Shown here piece after piece: positions 52,556 through 64,000 of a DNA stretch of 64,000 nt. The stretch is from positions 139,022,351 through 139,086,350 of the forward strand of contig CP136062.1 of NCBI GenBank assembly GCA_032622095.1. Reading direction: 5' to 3'. A program made the translations under genes and the position numbers. Source of the DNA: Siphonodentalium dalli (Eukaryota; Mollusca; Scaphopoda; Gadilida; Siphonodentaliidae). The notes below the pieces were generated by a model. The model was not told the DNA's origin and made no database searches. It saw only the letters and a list, made by a program, of their open reading frames with translations. Position 1 is the stretch's first letter; every line of letters starts with the position of its first letter.

Positions 52556-53409
52556 TATATTTTATTACCATCACGGAAATTAATTTTGAATAAACTGGAA
52601 TACCACAAGTGCAACGCCAAGCGTGACACATGCAATCGGCGGTCGGTTTTTTACTGTTGTAAATATGTTTCGGAATGACATCTAGCGGATGCCAAGGAAT
52701 CTATAGGAGAAAATATAATAGACACTGGGCAATGATTGGTCAACAGCTTTGTGTGTGTGTTTTTTTGTTTTTGTTTTTGTTTTTTTGCATAAAACAAATC
52801 ATCACACCTCTTCCCTGCGATTTTCCGTAGGTAAAATGACCATTGCCACAGGAATGAACCCTTTGTAGTGAAGTTTGAATTTTGTGGTGTGGTCTAAAAT
52901 ATGACATTATTTTTGGTGCGGTTCTGACACTAGTTACGAAAACACAAGATTTAAAGGTGAATTCCCTGCTAGACGGACATTATTATTTTTTTTGCATAAA
53001 AAGTTCCCGCAAAAGTCAATCTTTCAGATTTAAAGAAAATTTTGGAACTTGGATTTATATTTTAAACAGTATGCGCTAAAACATTTACACCAGTGTAACC
53101 TATATAGTGATTAATGCTAAATGCGTGTATTCTATGGGGAAAATTATATTTTTTAAGTTCAAGAAAGTTCTTATCTCTGGCAAATAATTCAACTGGGTGA
53201 AACCTGCCATATGGGGGTATCCCTTTACTCATATTGGTTTATCACTATACCAAAAGAAATTCTAATCCATGCATCTCGTGTTTCTCGGGTAAAAATGCTC
53301 AACGTGTTGCACAGATGGACAATATAATAATAGCCGGTATATTCAACAAGTCAAATAAGGGCAGATGCATGCATGTAGAAAAATGCTGTTTTCTAACTCT
53401 GGTGAAAAT
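52556..53409. other. no gene; T-rich simple sequence
   Basis: TTTTTTGTTTTTGTTTTTGT at about 52760-52786. No gene seen. Confidence 0.55.
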
Positions 53410-53463
53410 TAATCGATGACACCCATCGTGTGAAACTTAATCGATGACACCCATCGTGTGAGC
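53410..53463 (+). repeat. two-copy 28-bp tandem repeat
   Basis: TAATCGATGACACCCATCGT followed by GTGAAACT, then the same again ending GTGAGCAC. The unit includes CGATG...CATCG, a small hairpin. Confidence 0.9.
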
Positions 53464-55891
53464 ACATTTGAATAGGTCTATCACTATACCAATAAATATA
53501 TTCAATTAAACCACGTGGCGGTTTGCGCTCCAAAATACAAATAATATTATTCGCTTTTGATTTTTTTTCCCGGTATCGAAATAGGTCGATAATATCATAA
53601 TTACCTTTCTACGAGCATTCTGTAACCCAAAAAGACGCATTGAAGTAATGATAAATGCAACTATGAACACGGTGTTTGGGTCCCCCCCCCCCCCAAACAG
53701 CCATTTGCACGACATGGAACAGAATAGAGATTTCCGTGTTATTCTATCCCTGATATGGTAACGTTTGTCTGACTGCTGGCGAAAAATTTAAAACGGCTGG
53801 AAAATGGCTGTGACTTTGGCAAGTGTTTTTCAAAACATATGAAGCCGGCATATCAATAATTTGTGTATTTATCGACCTATCGTATCCGTCCAGCCAAATT
53901 ACGTAGACAAAATGAGCCATGTTCGTTTAAACTGTTGCTACTTTAGTAACAATTCTAAATGTGTGGAAAATAAGAAAATATTTTCCCCTCCGGGTCCATC
54001 AAGCCCAATGACTCTGACAAATATCTATGGACAGAGCCTACTAGCATTTAAGTCTGATCACTGATACAGGACTTACAGTCCAAAATGTCTGTGCTGGGTG
54101 AACATTGTGATGGCAAAACACCGTTAGAATGAATGGATAAACCCGTAAGTGAATATCGCTTCCCACAAACTGGCTTGTTACCAGTGATTCGCTATACCAA
54201 ATCATATCCAAATATGATGATGTAAAACCAAACCGATGATCCACATCATATTTAGAACCTCTGGTAAAATAAATGGACGAAACACGTAGACCGGATTCGC
54301 CATCTCCGGTTTAAATCTGGTTTACGGAAATGTGATAGAGGATCGTCATGCGAGATAATTAATTAATGTAAATTTTCGTTATCGATCAAGCAAAATGGGG
54401 CTCGAAAACTATCATTTAGAGATGTATGACAACTGATAGAACGATTTAAAGTGAATCAAGTCGCGTCTCCGCCAGCAGTAAAGTCATTTAGACAATCATA
54501 ACACAGATAAATGTATATATGTCACATAGGTATCCGGTATGATAAATATTAATCAGAACATCAGATGAAAATGAATCGCACACATAGCTTGATACGATAC
54601 TCACCACACAGGAAGTTGTCGGCAGCCCCTTGCTATATCGATAACTTTATATGGTGTAGTTTCCCAACGAAATCGACAGCTTTGTGTTACTGTATATGAC
54701 CTAGGGGTTGAATCAACGATAAACCACAACAAACTAAACCCAGGGGTAGTTCGATGTTTGTCTTATCTCAAGGGTGAGTGATAGTTAAAGGGAACTTTGT
54801 CGTGGGTGCGCAAACATAACATGTCGCCCCCAGCGGGACTCGCGGCCGGAGTCTGCAGAATGCGAATGCTGACATACAAATTGTAAATCGATCGTTTAAC
54901 ACGCCACATAGAGGTTTGACAAGCCAGTATCTGTCATGTGGTCGCTTTATTAAGAATGTATGAGATGTTACAAGACTGAATAGCGGGCCTGTTTGGATGC
55001 ACGGTCGATGCTCTTGGAAAATAATGCTGCCTTTGTGGAACGGTGTGTACCCAAGTACTATTCATAAAGACACAGTACGTGTCAGATTTCTTTGGACAGA
55101 CTTCGATAGCAGATCTGCACTATAACTGCTGACATTGGTATGCTCGACTCTCAAAAGACTGAAGATATCTCTTGTTAAATAGTCGATCTCAAGAAAGTGT
55201 CGTCACGTTCACCGACATGACCCAGCGTGTGCATCTCTGCTCTGCTGTGCTTATAGTAGTATATTTATGTTTTAATTAATTGATTTTTGGAAACAGGACA
55301 ACGGACGCAGCTCGACTGACTGCAATCGCGATTGTCTAACATCGAATTCACGATCCTTCATTAAAATACCAAGTTCTATCTGCTAGAAATTCACTGGGCC
55401 GTTTCACTCGAGAGATGCAAAAGCACCGCCCACGGCATATATGCTTTTGGGCTATCTGGAATCATGCTTTATGGCGACTTTAGTGTCTTAAGTATCCGCA
55501 GCAGATATATGAGACCCCATATAAACTACTAGTTAACTCGTAGTGGCATACTCGTAGTGATAGCCATCAAGAATGGTGTGGTACCAGATAATTAGCAGTC
55601 GGCAGTTGACCTGTTACGACGCGAAAATTTACTTACCCGAAAATGAACATTCAGTCATCACCCAAATAATTAACATATTGTCTCCATTAGAACAACAGAA
55701 CACCACGACAAATACTGCCATAAACGGTACAAACCATGTTCGCCAACAAGTATTTCAACCGCAGACCTGCCGTTAAATATTTGTAGTGAACCCATGATGT
55801 TATGGAAAGATTGGTCTTCCGTAGATAACTGAGGGCTATAGGATCCGCTTCGAGAATTTTAACATAAAACTTGACTTAAAGTGCAGCTTTA
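53464..55891. other. no gene seen in 2.4 kb
   Basis: A C12 run at 53683-53694. Small frames only. No repeat partner seen. The right end contains the left TTA duplication of the next element. Confidence 0.5.
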
Positions 55892-56666
55892 AGCCCCGGT
55901 TCCATATCCCCGATTTTCCACCCCGAATGTTCCCGAATGACTCCCGAATCATAATTTTGCAAAAATCGTGGAGTAAGTTCGGGACGAGTCGGGACAGTGA
56001 ATTTTTATCCCCGAACATGATCGGGGATATCGGTGCTATCGGGGTCGATTCGGAACGATTCTGGACTCGCTCCCGACAGTTTTTAACTGTTCAAAACTAT
56101 CGGGAACCAAGCCGAATCGCTCCCGATTTGTCAATCATCGGGAGAAATTCGGGAGCAATTCGGCACCTATTCTGGAGTAGTCGGCAGTATTCGGCAATAT
56201 TCGGGTGAATATTCTGGAGTAGTCGGCAGTATTCGGTAGGTTATTCCCGAATTCGCCATGTGTGGCTGCTTTTATACTGAGATCCGGTGTATCTGCAAAA
56301 TTCGGCATCGATTCGGGACGTTCGGCAGAAATTGAATACCAATTCGGTATTTATTCGGCATCAATTCGGTACCAGTTCGGCATTGATTCGGGGTATTCGG
56401 CAACAACTCGGTGTAAGTCGGTAGTAAACTGGGCAATTCGGCAGCTACTCGCACGAAATTTCGGTATCAGTTCGGGATAATTCTTTATCATTCGGGAAGA
56501 AATTCGGAAGCATTCTGGAATACTCGGCAATGTTCGGGACGATTAAATTTTGTCATCAGTTCGGCGGCTTTTGGAATAAAACTCGTCCAGAATTCTCTCG
56601 AATGCTGCCGATTTGTGCCGAATATACTAAGTCGGGACAGATAATCGGGAATATGGAACCGGGGCT
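55892..56666. mobile_element. Harbinger-like nonautonomous element filled with ATTCGG words
   Basis: Ends are AGCCCCGGTTCCATAT and its complement ATATGGAACCGGGGCT. TTA flanks directly on both sides (55889-55891 and 56667-56669); a 3-bp TTA/TAA duplication is the known mark of PIF/Harbinger elements. The 775-bp interior is almost wholly built from short words of the form ATTCGG(C/G)A, mostly in one orientation, with CCCGAAT in the first ~70 bases. GGAGTAGTCGGCAGTATTCGG is repeated directly at 56173 and 56217. No transposase; the frames 55927-56208 and 56262-56480 are products of the repeats. Confidence 0.85.
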
Positions 56667-57699
56667 TTATCGACGAGATTTGTAGCTGAACGGTCCCAAT
56701 AACTACAAGTACATGTACATGTATAGGTGACTAAATGCCTGGGCAACATTTAAAAAATTATTTAGTTTTGACTAATAAAACGCTCGAAAAAATTACATGT
56801 CAACTATAGACACATCTACCGGTATGTCTGACAATCGCTTTATGTGTCGCGTTGAATGTACTAAATTATCCGGGACGAAGTCGGATAGATCAACGCATTT
56901 CAGAATAGCCACCAAAAGCAAGTTAGCTACACACCAAAAGGAAACGGTTTTGGGACCTCCCACCCCAAACTCCCAACCCACTCATTGTAAATGTAAATAT
57001 GTTTAACCTCTATATAATTATACTTCCATGGTGTAACCAAGGAAGTATATTGTTTTTCTATTGGGGCCGTTTTCCGTTTTATTGAAAATACTCAGAAACT
57101 AATTGGAGGAGGACCGTGAAATATCTAGGGAACGTAGGCATCTAAGGGATACTGAAAATGAAGCTATCACGATGTCGCCAGAACGCTTCGCCACGGAATG
57201 AAATTAAAAAAAATATATTTTTCACTATTATTATTATTATTAAAATACTCAACACTTTTATAATCACAATATTTCGGAAAATATGAGCAGTAGAAAACTA
57301 AAAGTTGGTAAGTATGTTGGGGCAAATGAGTTTTATGCCTTAGTCGCATAACGAATATTGTCCGCGCTTTCTTCGCAGAGTTATCTCCCCTTATACGAAA
57401 ACATGTCATTTTATTATCTCGGAAATTATAAGGAGCAGAGCATCGAAAATTTGACCGTATGCACAACTCGATATGCCCTACAAACCAACGGCATCAAAAC
57501 TTGTGTCCGAGCTTTTCCTAAGGAGTTACCGCCCATAAAATGGACACACTATACACCAGGATGAATAAACCAATGTTTTTTGTTTTTTTTTATAAGTACA
57601 GAGCTCAAAATTTTTTATTGCATATTCCGAATTGGACGACAGATTCGGACTCGAATATACCGCTTAAAAATGTTTTTACCCAGTACTTTCCGCGTTACG
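56667..57699. other. no gene seen; small hairpin
   Basis: ATACTTCCATGGTGTAACCA then AGGAAGTAT (57030-57058) is a short hairpin. Nothing else supportable; frames below 100 codons lack motifs. Confidence 0.5.
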
Positions 57700-58529
57700 G
57701 GGTACGGAAATATTGCAACTACTTTTCCCGCCAAATCCAAACCGGCTGGTTAAAGAGCAAGATAATGTCGTAGCATGTACGTTGACATACTTTATGTACG
57801 TCCCAGAAGTTTGACGACTATACTATAAATGTAAGATGCCCAACGGAGAATGCGTGTCAGTGTGGGTTGAGACTTTAGGAAAATTCCACGAAAATTGCAA
57901 AGGGGGAAAATTCAAACATCGAGATAAATTTTTTTTGACGAGTACATCTGATGGCTAGTGTTCCCGCGCATCCAGATGGCGATTTTCTAATTTTCAGATG
58001 GAACGGTTTACTCGTGACAACGCTAAATATCATAAATATGTATACTTCTGTAGTCTATCACTAGCCGATTTTTAGCCCCAAATCCAAACGGGCTAATGTA
58101 AGAGCGAGTTTAATGCGGTGTTACGTAAGCCGATATACTGTAGGTATGCCTTCAAAATTTTACCTCTCTAATATAAACGCAACCTGCTCAAGGAAGTGTT
58201 TGTGTCGGGTGGGTTCAGATTTGGCAAATTCCACCGAAGATCAAATGGGGAAAATTACTCCGAAAATCATATATTGAGATAAAAACTTTTCGATGAGTGG
58301 ATGTGATAAGTAGTATCTAAACGCAAGATTAGTAAACTTTTTAATGATTTATATTGAACGGTTTAACCCTTTTAGCGTATGACGTTGTAACGGGTGATAT
58401 ATATAACTCAAATTCAAACCCTCTCTTCATGACGCAAATTCAAACGGACTTATCAAGAAGCAAGGCAAATGCATGAATATGCTCACCGATATACTATATA
58501 GGTATGTCCGCTCTACTGTAAAAGTAACA
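57700..58529 (+). repeat. tandem array of ~350-bp units (about 2.3 copies)
   Basis: Units begin CCAAATCCAAACCGGCTGG (57732), CCAAATCCAAACGGGCTAAT (58079) and GCAAATTCAAACGGACTTAT (58434). They share GCAAG.TAATG, GA.ATACTGTA.GTATG.C, GTGTC.G.GTGGGTT.AGA, AAATTCCAC.GAA and GGGGAAAATT. Divergence is high. It leads directly into the ~130-bp array that follows. Confidence 0.75.
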
Positions 58530-59340
58530 TATTGTCACGATTTGACCTGTCCAAAACACTCCCCGGACAAAAGTTTTCCTAGGTATCAAATTTCGTCGAA
58601 ATCCGTTCGTTTTACCCGATTTGACCTTGAACTGACCATTTCGAAGGTCAGAGTCAGGTCGGGGTCACGACTTGACCCACCCAAAAGACTCCCCGGACAA
58701 AAGTACCCCTAGGTATCGAATTTCGTGGAAATCCGTCTGTTTTAACCGATTTGACATTCGATTGACCTTTTTGAAGACCAATGTCAGGTCGGGGTTCACG
58801 ATTCGACCCGTCCAAAACACTCCCTGGACAAAAGTACCCACATTTATCAGATTTCGTCAAAATCCGTCCAGCAGTTTTCCCGGCCATAGCTGACAGACAA
58901 ACAAACAGACAGACAGAAGTACCAAAATATATATTAAACTAGCTGGTGGACCCGACTTCGTCCGGGCTGTTTCCCCTCTGCTTTTCGGCGAATTGCGCGA
59001 TTTGATCTTGAATTGTCCATTTTGAAGGTCAAGGTCAGGTGCGGGGGTGTCACGATTTGACCCGTCCAAAACACTCTCCGGACAAAAGTACCTGACAAAA
59101 TTACCCGTCGAAATCCGTCTGATTTTACCCGATTTGACATTGAATTGACCATTTTGAAGGTCAAGGTCATGTCGGAGTCACGATTTGACCCGTCCAAAAC
59201 TCTACGCGGACCAAAGTAACCCTAGGTATAAAACTTCGTCGAAATCCCGTCAAAATTCGCGATTTGACCTTGAATTGACAATTTTGAAGGTCAAGGTCTG
59301 GTCGGGGTCACGATTTGACCCGTCCAAATCGTGATGTCAT
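58530..59340 (+). repeat. tandem array of ~130-bp units (same family as 20657-21030)
   Basis: Six or seven units of TTGACCCGTCCAAAACACTC, CCGGACAAAAGTA, CCTAGGTAT.AAATTTCGTC, GAAATCCGT, TTTTACCCGATTTGACCTTG, AATTGACCATTTTGAAGGTC and A.GTCAGGTCGGGGTCACGA. In the middle (58870-58990) the array is broken by CCAGCAGTTTTCCCGGCC and ACAGACAAACAAACAGACAG, then TAGCTGGTGGACCCGACTTC starts it again. That pattern looks like the end and start of one repeated element, so whole elements may be joined head to tail. Confidence 0.88.
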
Positions 59341-60210
59341 GTATGATAAGCATTCGTGAGGAATGCATCTCAGCCATAAGTCACTTTCACCATCGGTGCA
59401 TGATTGGTTATTATCTGTGTGCGGCGATATTAAAATTGGATAAATCATGCTGGCAGTGGATGCCCTAGCTTGGTGCACTTATTCGTCACTACCAACTTCC
59501 TGACTGGTGCCCCCAATATCGTGCATGTGCTTTTGTGACACGTAATATCATCAGTCAAATTAAACAATCCTTGCACGCAAAAAACACAAGGCGAAATATA
59601 TGCCGGCGTCGGTAAAATGTATGCTCCAAATAGTAAAACGGTTTTGCAAACTCAAAGTTAGGCACCACGTCGCCAAATTATGCATATATACGTTTTAACT
59701 TTAACCGTTTATGTCCTAAACGTCACAACGGATAAGGTAACAATTTGTTCATTATTACAGCTAATCTGTAAATTAGTTTTTACTTCATCATACAGCAATC
59801 ACGTATCAAGCATCTGGACAATTTCCATCATTTGGCCGATTGAATAGAAGTACATTGTGATAAAGTTGTTAGCTCGTACAAAGCGAAAATCTTACTTCGC
59901 GTCGTCAGATTGTGGAATTTTAGATTGATATAACATTAGCGATTACAACTAGCTAAACGTAATCGTAACAAACAGGTGCATGTGAGTTTGCCAAAACTCT
60001 CTGGCATTGTTTACGTTCGTGTTTCTATGTTTCGTTCTTCCATCCCCTCCCCTGGTAATAATATATATTTCGCTAATTGCGACCACACGAACGGCGACAG
60101 ACTGTTTTAATGAAGCGTAAGAGGATTCAGTTTCCAATCTGCTTCCGATTTTTCGTTCGATTCACCTGCTGCCCTTCCATCGATACTTAATATGTTCCTT
60201 GGCAATTAAA
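59341..60210. other. no gene seen
   Basis: Nothing recognisable. Confidence 0.5.
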
Positions 60211-60270
60211 CGAACACACCGGACCGCCGGCTCGTCGGAATGAACACACCAGACCTCCGACTCGTTAGAA
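60211..60270 (+). repeat. two-copy 30-bp tandem repeat
   Basis: CGAACACACCGGACCGCCGG then CTCGTCGGAA; next TGAACACACCAGACCTCCGA then CTCGTTAGAA. Six mismatches. Confidence 0.85.
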
Positions 60271-61276
60271 GAGGTTGCGTTCCGAGCTCTCTCGATCGAG
60301 GAATCAGCCAGCTAGCGCTATACCTTCGATCAATAAGACGATCTCCAATTTGAGCGTCTTGTAAACACGTGAACTGTTCTCGATACACACCAGTAATGGT
60401 GACACCCGTGACCGGTTGATGTAACTGGCAACATACAAAAATTGTACCTGAGACTGTAACACCGCGTTTTGTCCAGCTTCGGTATTCTTGAGATTACACA
60501 GAAACGGCGTGTTTCGTTGTACGCCACACCGAAACAGCTCTTTCTTTGTAAGCTATCTCTGTGTTTTCGCATTTGTTCGTTTAATCGAGTTTCAACGTGT
60601 TTTTCCTGGCTTCTTAACAAGGAATATTCTTCCTGTTACAACACTGATCCGCCGCCTGTAAAAAAAAAAAGACCACCAGAGTTGTCGGTCGTGTGGATAA
60701 AACCTTGTGTGCTATCAGGTAGGTCCGTGTTGTTAACTTTTGTGCTGGGTTGTGCGAAGACTGAATATGCATGTACCAGATCAACTCGGTATATTTATTG
60801 ATGTACCAATCATAAAGCTCCATGCATAATCTTCTATATACCAGCTGACAAGATAACGTTATATGAGGGTGTGCAGCTGTTCTCTGTTCCGTTCCGTTTA
60901 GACGTCGAAGATGTATGCAGAAACCCATTCATACCGTCATATGATAACAATTAATTCAAGTTTATTTATTCATTGAAATAATCAAAATTATTATTCCATA
61001 CTTCATGTCGATACCACTTATCATGCCACGTGCCGCGTTTGTATGCGAAGCCATTTACCGATATAGTTCAGACTGCAAACTTGGTAAGGAACTCCACAAT
61101 TTCAAATGCCTGAACGATGTGTTGTCTCACTCTATCTCCCATCGCCTCTTCGCCAACAACTCTTCACATGTGGTGAGTGTTCTGTGCTATGTTGTTGCAT
61201 CCGACTTGTAAATGAATATTATATTTTCGGTCTCCTCCTCAACTCGCCCCTTTCTCTCACCCGCGCTCCCTCGTCC
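60271..61276. other. no gene seen
   Basis: Frames 60330-60620 (minus, 96 codons), 60469-60801 (plus, 110) and 60614-60928 (minus, 104) overlap on opposite strands; none has a motif or a splice context I can support. Confidence 0.5.
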
Positions 61277-61284
61277 CCTCTCTC

Positions 61285-61318
<34 letters not shown>

Positions 61319-61320
61319 CC
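61277..61320. repeat. (CT)n microsatellite
   Basis: About 20 CT units with two CCT interruptions. Confidence 0.95.
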
Positions 61321-61935
61321 ATCCCTATATCCCCTCTATAGTTTAATCGTTGTATATGGTTCATACTCTTATTTTATTTGCCCATCTTTTGTTGTCTCTT
61401 TCGATAATTAATAATCCGATCGAGTCATATTGGCGAAACTGGGAATGCCATTTTAACATACATGTATCAGTCTGTTTGTTTCAGTTAACGTATTTCTTAA
61501 GTTCTCTGAAAACTAGTATGTCAATTCAATGCGGCAAGCTGGAATAATGCCGTCTGACATGACTTCGTGCATGTCTGTTCTATTTAGCAGAATCTGATGT
61601 GCTGATTAGAGAACAATTAATAGCTGTGGGAGGTGTCCTGCTGTCGCAACTCCATATTACGTAGTGCTGTTAATTGACCTGGGAAGCTGACTACACCATA
61701 GTTGGGATGGTCGCAAACGGGATCACCCTTAGAGCGAACAATACCGGCTCGATGGCTTCGAGTGTATTCAACGTATGTCACGTACCGATACTTGGATACT
61801 AAGTACAATTAGAAAGTGCACTATATAATTATGTGATTCTATACAACGGTAGATCAGTTCTGTGTTCACATTCTAACCCATGCATGTTCAGACTGATACG
61901 CAGATCACTTCTCGGTAAAGGGGCTTACTGCTAAG
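61321..61935. other. no gene seen
   Basis: Nothing recognisable. Confidence 0.5.
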
Positions 61936-62030
61936 GATGACTCCGTGGTCGAAGTGATTGGGTTGTGGATATCACCATTGGAGTCTGAGCTTGACGAGGT
62001 TGGGCGGGTTCGAACCCCGACATAAGCGGC
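61936..62030 (+). repeat. tRNA-like sequence (tRNA pseudogene or SINE head)
   Basis: CCGTGGTCGAAGTGATTGGG is close to a class II tRNA D-arm/box A, and 60 bases on GGGCGGGTTCGAACCCCGAC has a perfect box B with a 4-bp T stem. The anticodon arm does not fold and no acceptor pairing is visible, so it is not a working tRNA. The following ~150 bases could be a SINE body. Confidence 0.5.
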
Positions 62031-62849
62031 AATCGGCACCGATTTTCAAGTTTGATCTGAAATGAGGGACATTTCAATGTTCCATTCCGATCGATAGACG
62101 AACATTTCGATAAGAAAGGAGAATTTGTCCATGCATGCTCACTGAAGCAAGCACATTTGAAGCAACGAACACTCACACTGAGTGCGTGCCTCCTTAAATC
62201 TGACATATATAGACGGTGTCACATTAAAAGTTGGTATTTAAATTGCAATATGGAAGGATCTTTATATATGAGTGACATAAAATGTGGAGAAACATGAATC
62301 CTTCAAAGATGTACTGTATCATATATGACTCCGTTTGAGCTTAAAGGTACTCAAAGCTTTCGAAGTGGGTTATGCATAATGATATATACATGTCTTATAA
62401 CAACTATTATATTAACAAGTATATGTAAAATAGATCTACTTTGTTCTTATTTTCATTATTAATAACTCTCCAATAACGAGATTTCGTATATCGAAACCAT
62501 TGTTAAGTATACATCATGATATTGTTACAGTGGCATTACCGATCACATTTCAATTAATTCAATACAATATCAAAGTTTATTCAAAACATGAAGGAAACAT
62601 TCGAAAAGGTCAAAGCATTGAACATTTTCTGAAAAATCATATTTTAGACTAATATATTTGCATTACTACGTGATCGACGCTGTTTGTTGACGAATCACTG
62701 CAACAGTTTTGTTAATTACATAATATGGTTTCAAGACGTGAAGTGTTCTTATAGGAAAACTATCATTAATGCATATAAGAACAAAGTTTATATATTTCTC
62801 CGTTCTTTTAGTGGGGATATATATTTACAGATTTTTCGGTCCCGTTAAA
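62031..62849. other. no gene seen
   Basis: AT-rich. No tail or partner found for the tRNA-like head. Confidence 0.5.
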
Positions 62850-63345
62850 GACACGGTTGGCCTTGGCGGTGGGTATCCTGCGAAAATATATCCCCCCGTC
62901 AAAAACCGCCACAAACAGAAAGAACATCAAAATGTAGATAGACTTTGTACGTATACAAATAAGAAATATCGCATAAACAGTATGTTATGGTCATATGTTT
63001 GACCATTGTTATGTAAACAAAAGCATAAAAAGTTACTTTTCTGGTGTTTGTTTATATTATGATGGTAAACATAAAGAGCGTTCTTTGTTGGTGAATACCT
63101 GATATGGAACTAATAAAGAGCGTTTATGCCATTTGTGTGTGATTAGCCAGTAGCATTGTGCTGTCTTCTGTAACACAGTCAGGCTCTTGCTTAGGTAAAA
63201 TATAGTAGGTCTTTATGATAACATGCTGTTTACGCGATGGTCATGGTATATATGAACGGAACTGTATGCGTTTTAATGTTTTTCTGTTTACGGTGTTTGG
63301 AACAAATATGAATATTTTCGACAATTAAGGCCGCACGTGCCTTTA
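62850..63345 (+). repeat. dispersed repeat, copy 2 (partner 9841-10300)
   Basis: Collinear with 9841-10300. This copy keeps GGCGGTGGGTATCCTG and CCGTCAAAAACCGCC, which form a small GGCGGT...ACCGCC inverted pair absent in the other copy. ATAAAGAGCGTT occurs twice (63074, 63113). Confidence 0.75.
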
Positions 63346-64000
63346 AGCAAACTATTATTATCGCCACCAAGTCATCAAGCACACTGCTTCAATATTAACT
63401 ACCAACTTTTAATACACACATCAGACTATTTCTCTTCCTGACACTATCAGTAACAACATTTTCTATGAAAGTCTGTATATGTATTTGTGTGTAGCCTACT
63501 GATTAGGGTGGCGTTTAGTCGGCATTGTAGAAAAACGAAGACCAGACATAAAGGTTTACTGGACCACTTATCTCCAAAGAACGATCCGCGGCTCATCTGG
63601 CAATGCTCAGGGACGCCAACAATTAACTCAAAATTCAATAAAACCTTGGTTATCTACGTGAGTCATTTGTTCAATTAAACTCAATAAAACAAGCGCTCTA
63701 TATGCGTGTCGATAATTCAGTGCAATCTCGAGACTATATTGGTATTGCAACTTTGCAATAAACAATAAATTTCTGTGAGTAGATATTCCTCCAAAATGTA
63801 CCCATTCTCCAGCGCTCTCCAGAATGAAATACATGTATAGCATCACTATTAAAGTAGAACTATTGTCAGAATAGTTTTAGCAGTTATAACCGAAAAGTAT
63901 GAAGACAACTATATGCATTAGAGTACATGTACATGGTGGTAAACTACACTATGAAGATCGTGTGGTTGTTTTTCTCTCATTGTTTTACCAGCCAACCTTC
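63346..64000. other. no gene seen
   Basis: Short featureless frames up to the window end. Confidence 0.5.

Noticed and set aside
60469..60801. 110-codon plus frame and the opposing 104-codon minus frame (60614-60928)
   Set aside because: They face each other and overlap, so at most one could be real; neither has motifs or promoter context.
61936..62030. Functional tRNA gene
   Set aside because: Box A and B are good, but no anticodon stem or acceptor stem can be formed.

Overview
This window looks like AT-rich, non-coding DNA from an animal nuclear genome. I infer a marine invertebrate, most likely a mollusc: the evidence is several decayed non-LTR retrotransposon families with a CCHC ORF1, many foldback and MITE-type elements, satellite-like arrays and (AT)n, (CT)n and G/C runs. 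No sequence here fixes the species. I recognise no host gene, rRNA, functional tRNA, LTR retrovirus-like element or CRISPR array. Nearly all recognisable coding sequence is broken transposon sequence.

Layout. 1-475 is the edge of a 22-bp minisatellite. 1.4-11.6 kb holds scattered small foldback and MITE elements, one LINE 3' coding fragment on the minus strand, and a dispersed repeat (9.84-10.30 kb) that recurs at 62.85-63.35 kb. 13.1-15.9 kb is a nest: a palindrome and the 5' part of a LINE (family C), invaded by two hAT-like elements, one with a perfect 8-bp target duplication. 18.8-21.0 kb has tandem duplications. 22.54-24.69 kb is the strangest region: a 2.15-kb foldback packed with about 35-40 short palindromes centred on CTTAAG.

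25.5-32.3 kb holds another LINE C-terminal fragment, a hAT-like element carrying an unknown open frame, and three of the four copies of a TTAA-flanked MITE (here pB-MITE-2). 32.5-42.8 kb is a pile-up of LINE remains: LINE A (endonuclease, then RT start), LINE B (minus strand, CR1/L2-like RT, inserted in one arm of a long palindrome), LINE C (5'UTR and gag-like ORF1, inserted at the RT of A) and LINE F (C-terminal zinc knuckle). Two identical-length 393-bp TTAA elements (pB-MITE-1), each with two inverted 69-bp palindromes, sit inside LINE coding sequence. At 42.2 kb the host reading frame continues exactly across the TTAA site, which demonstrates the insertion.

43-64 kb has a 163-bp near-perfect hairpin, a tRNA-related SINE-like segment, an inverted-repeat cluster (46.2-47.2 kb), a 183-bp palindromic MITE, a second hAT-like element with the same unknown frame (48.2-49.7 kb), a 33-bp minisatellite (51.6-52.6 kb), a TTA-flanked Harbinger-like element filled with ATTCGG motifs (55.9-56.7 kb), and two tandem arrays (57.7-59.3 kb).

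The content works as layered transposon insertion history, not as a pathway: older LINEs are cut by TTAA elements, palindromes are cut by LINE B and a hAT-like element, and LINE A is cut by LINE C. All family assignments rest on visible termini, target duplications and short protein motifs; no database search was run.
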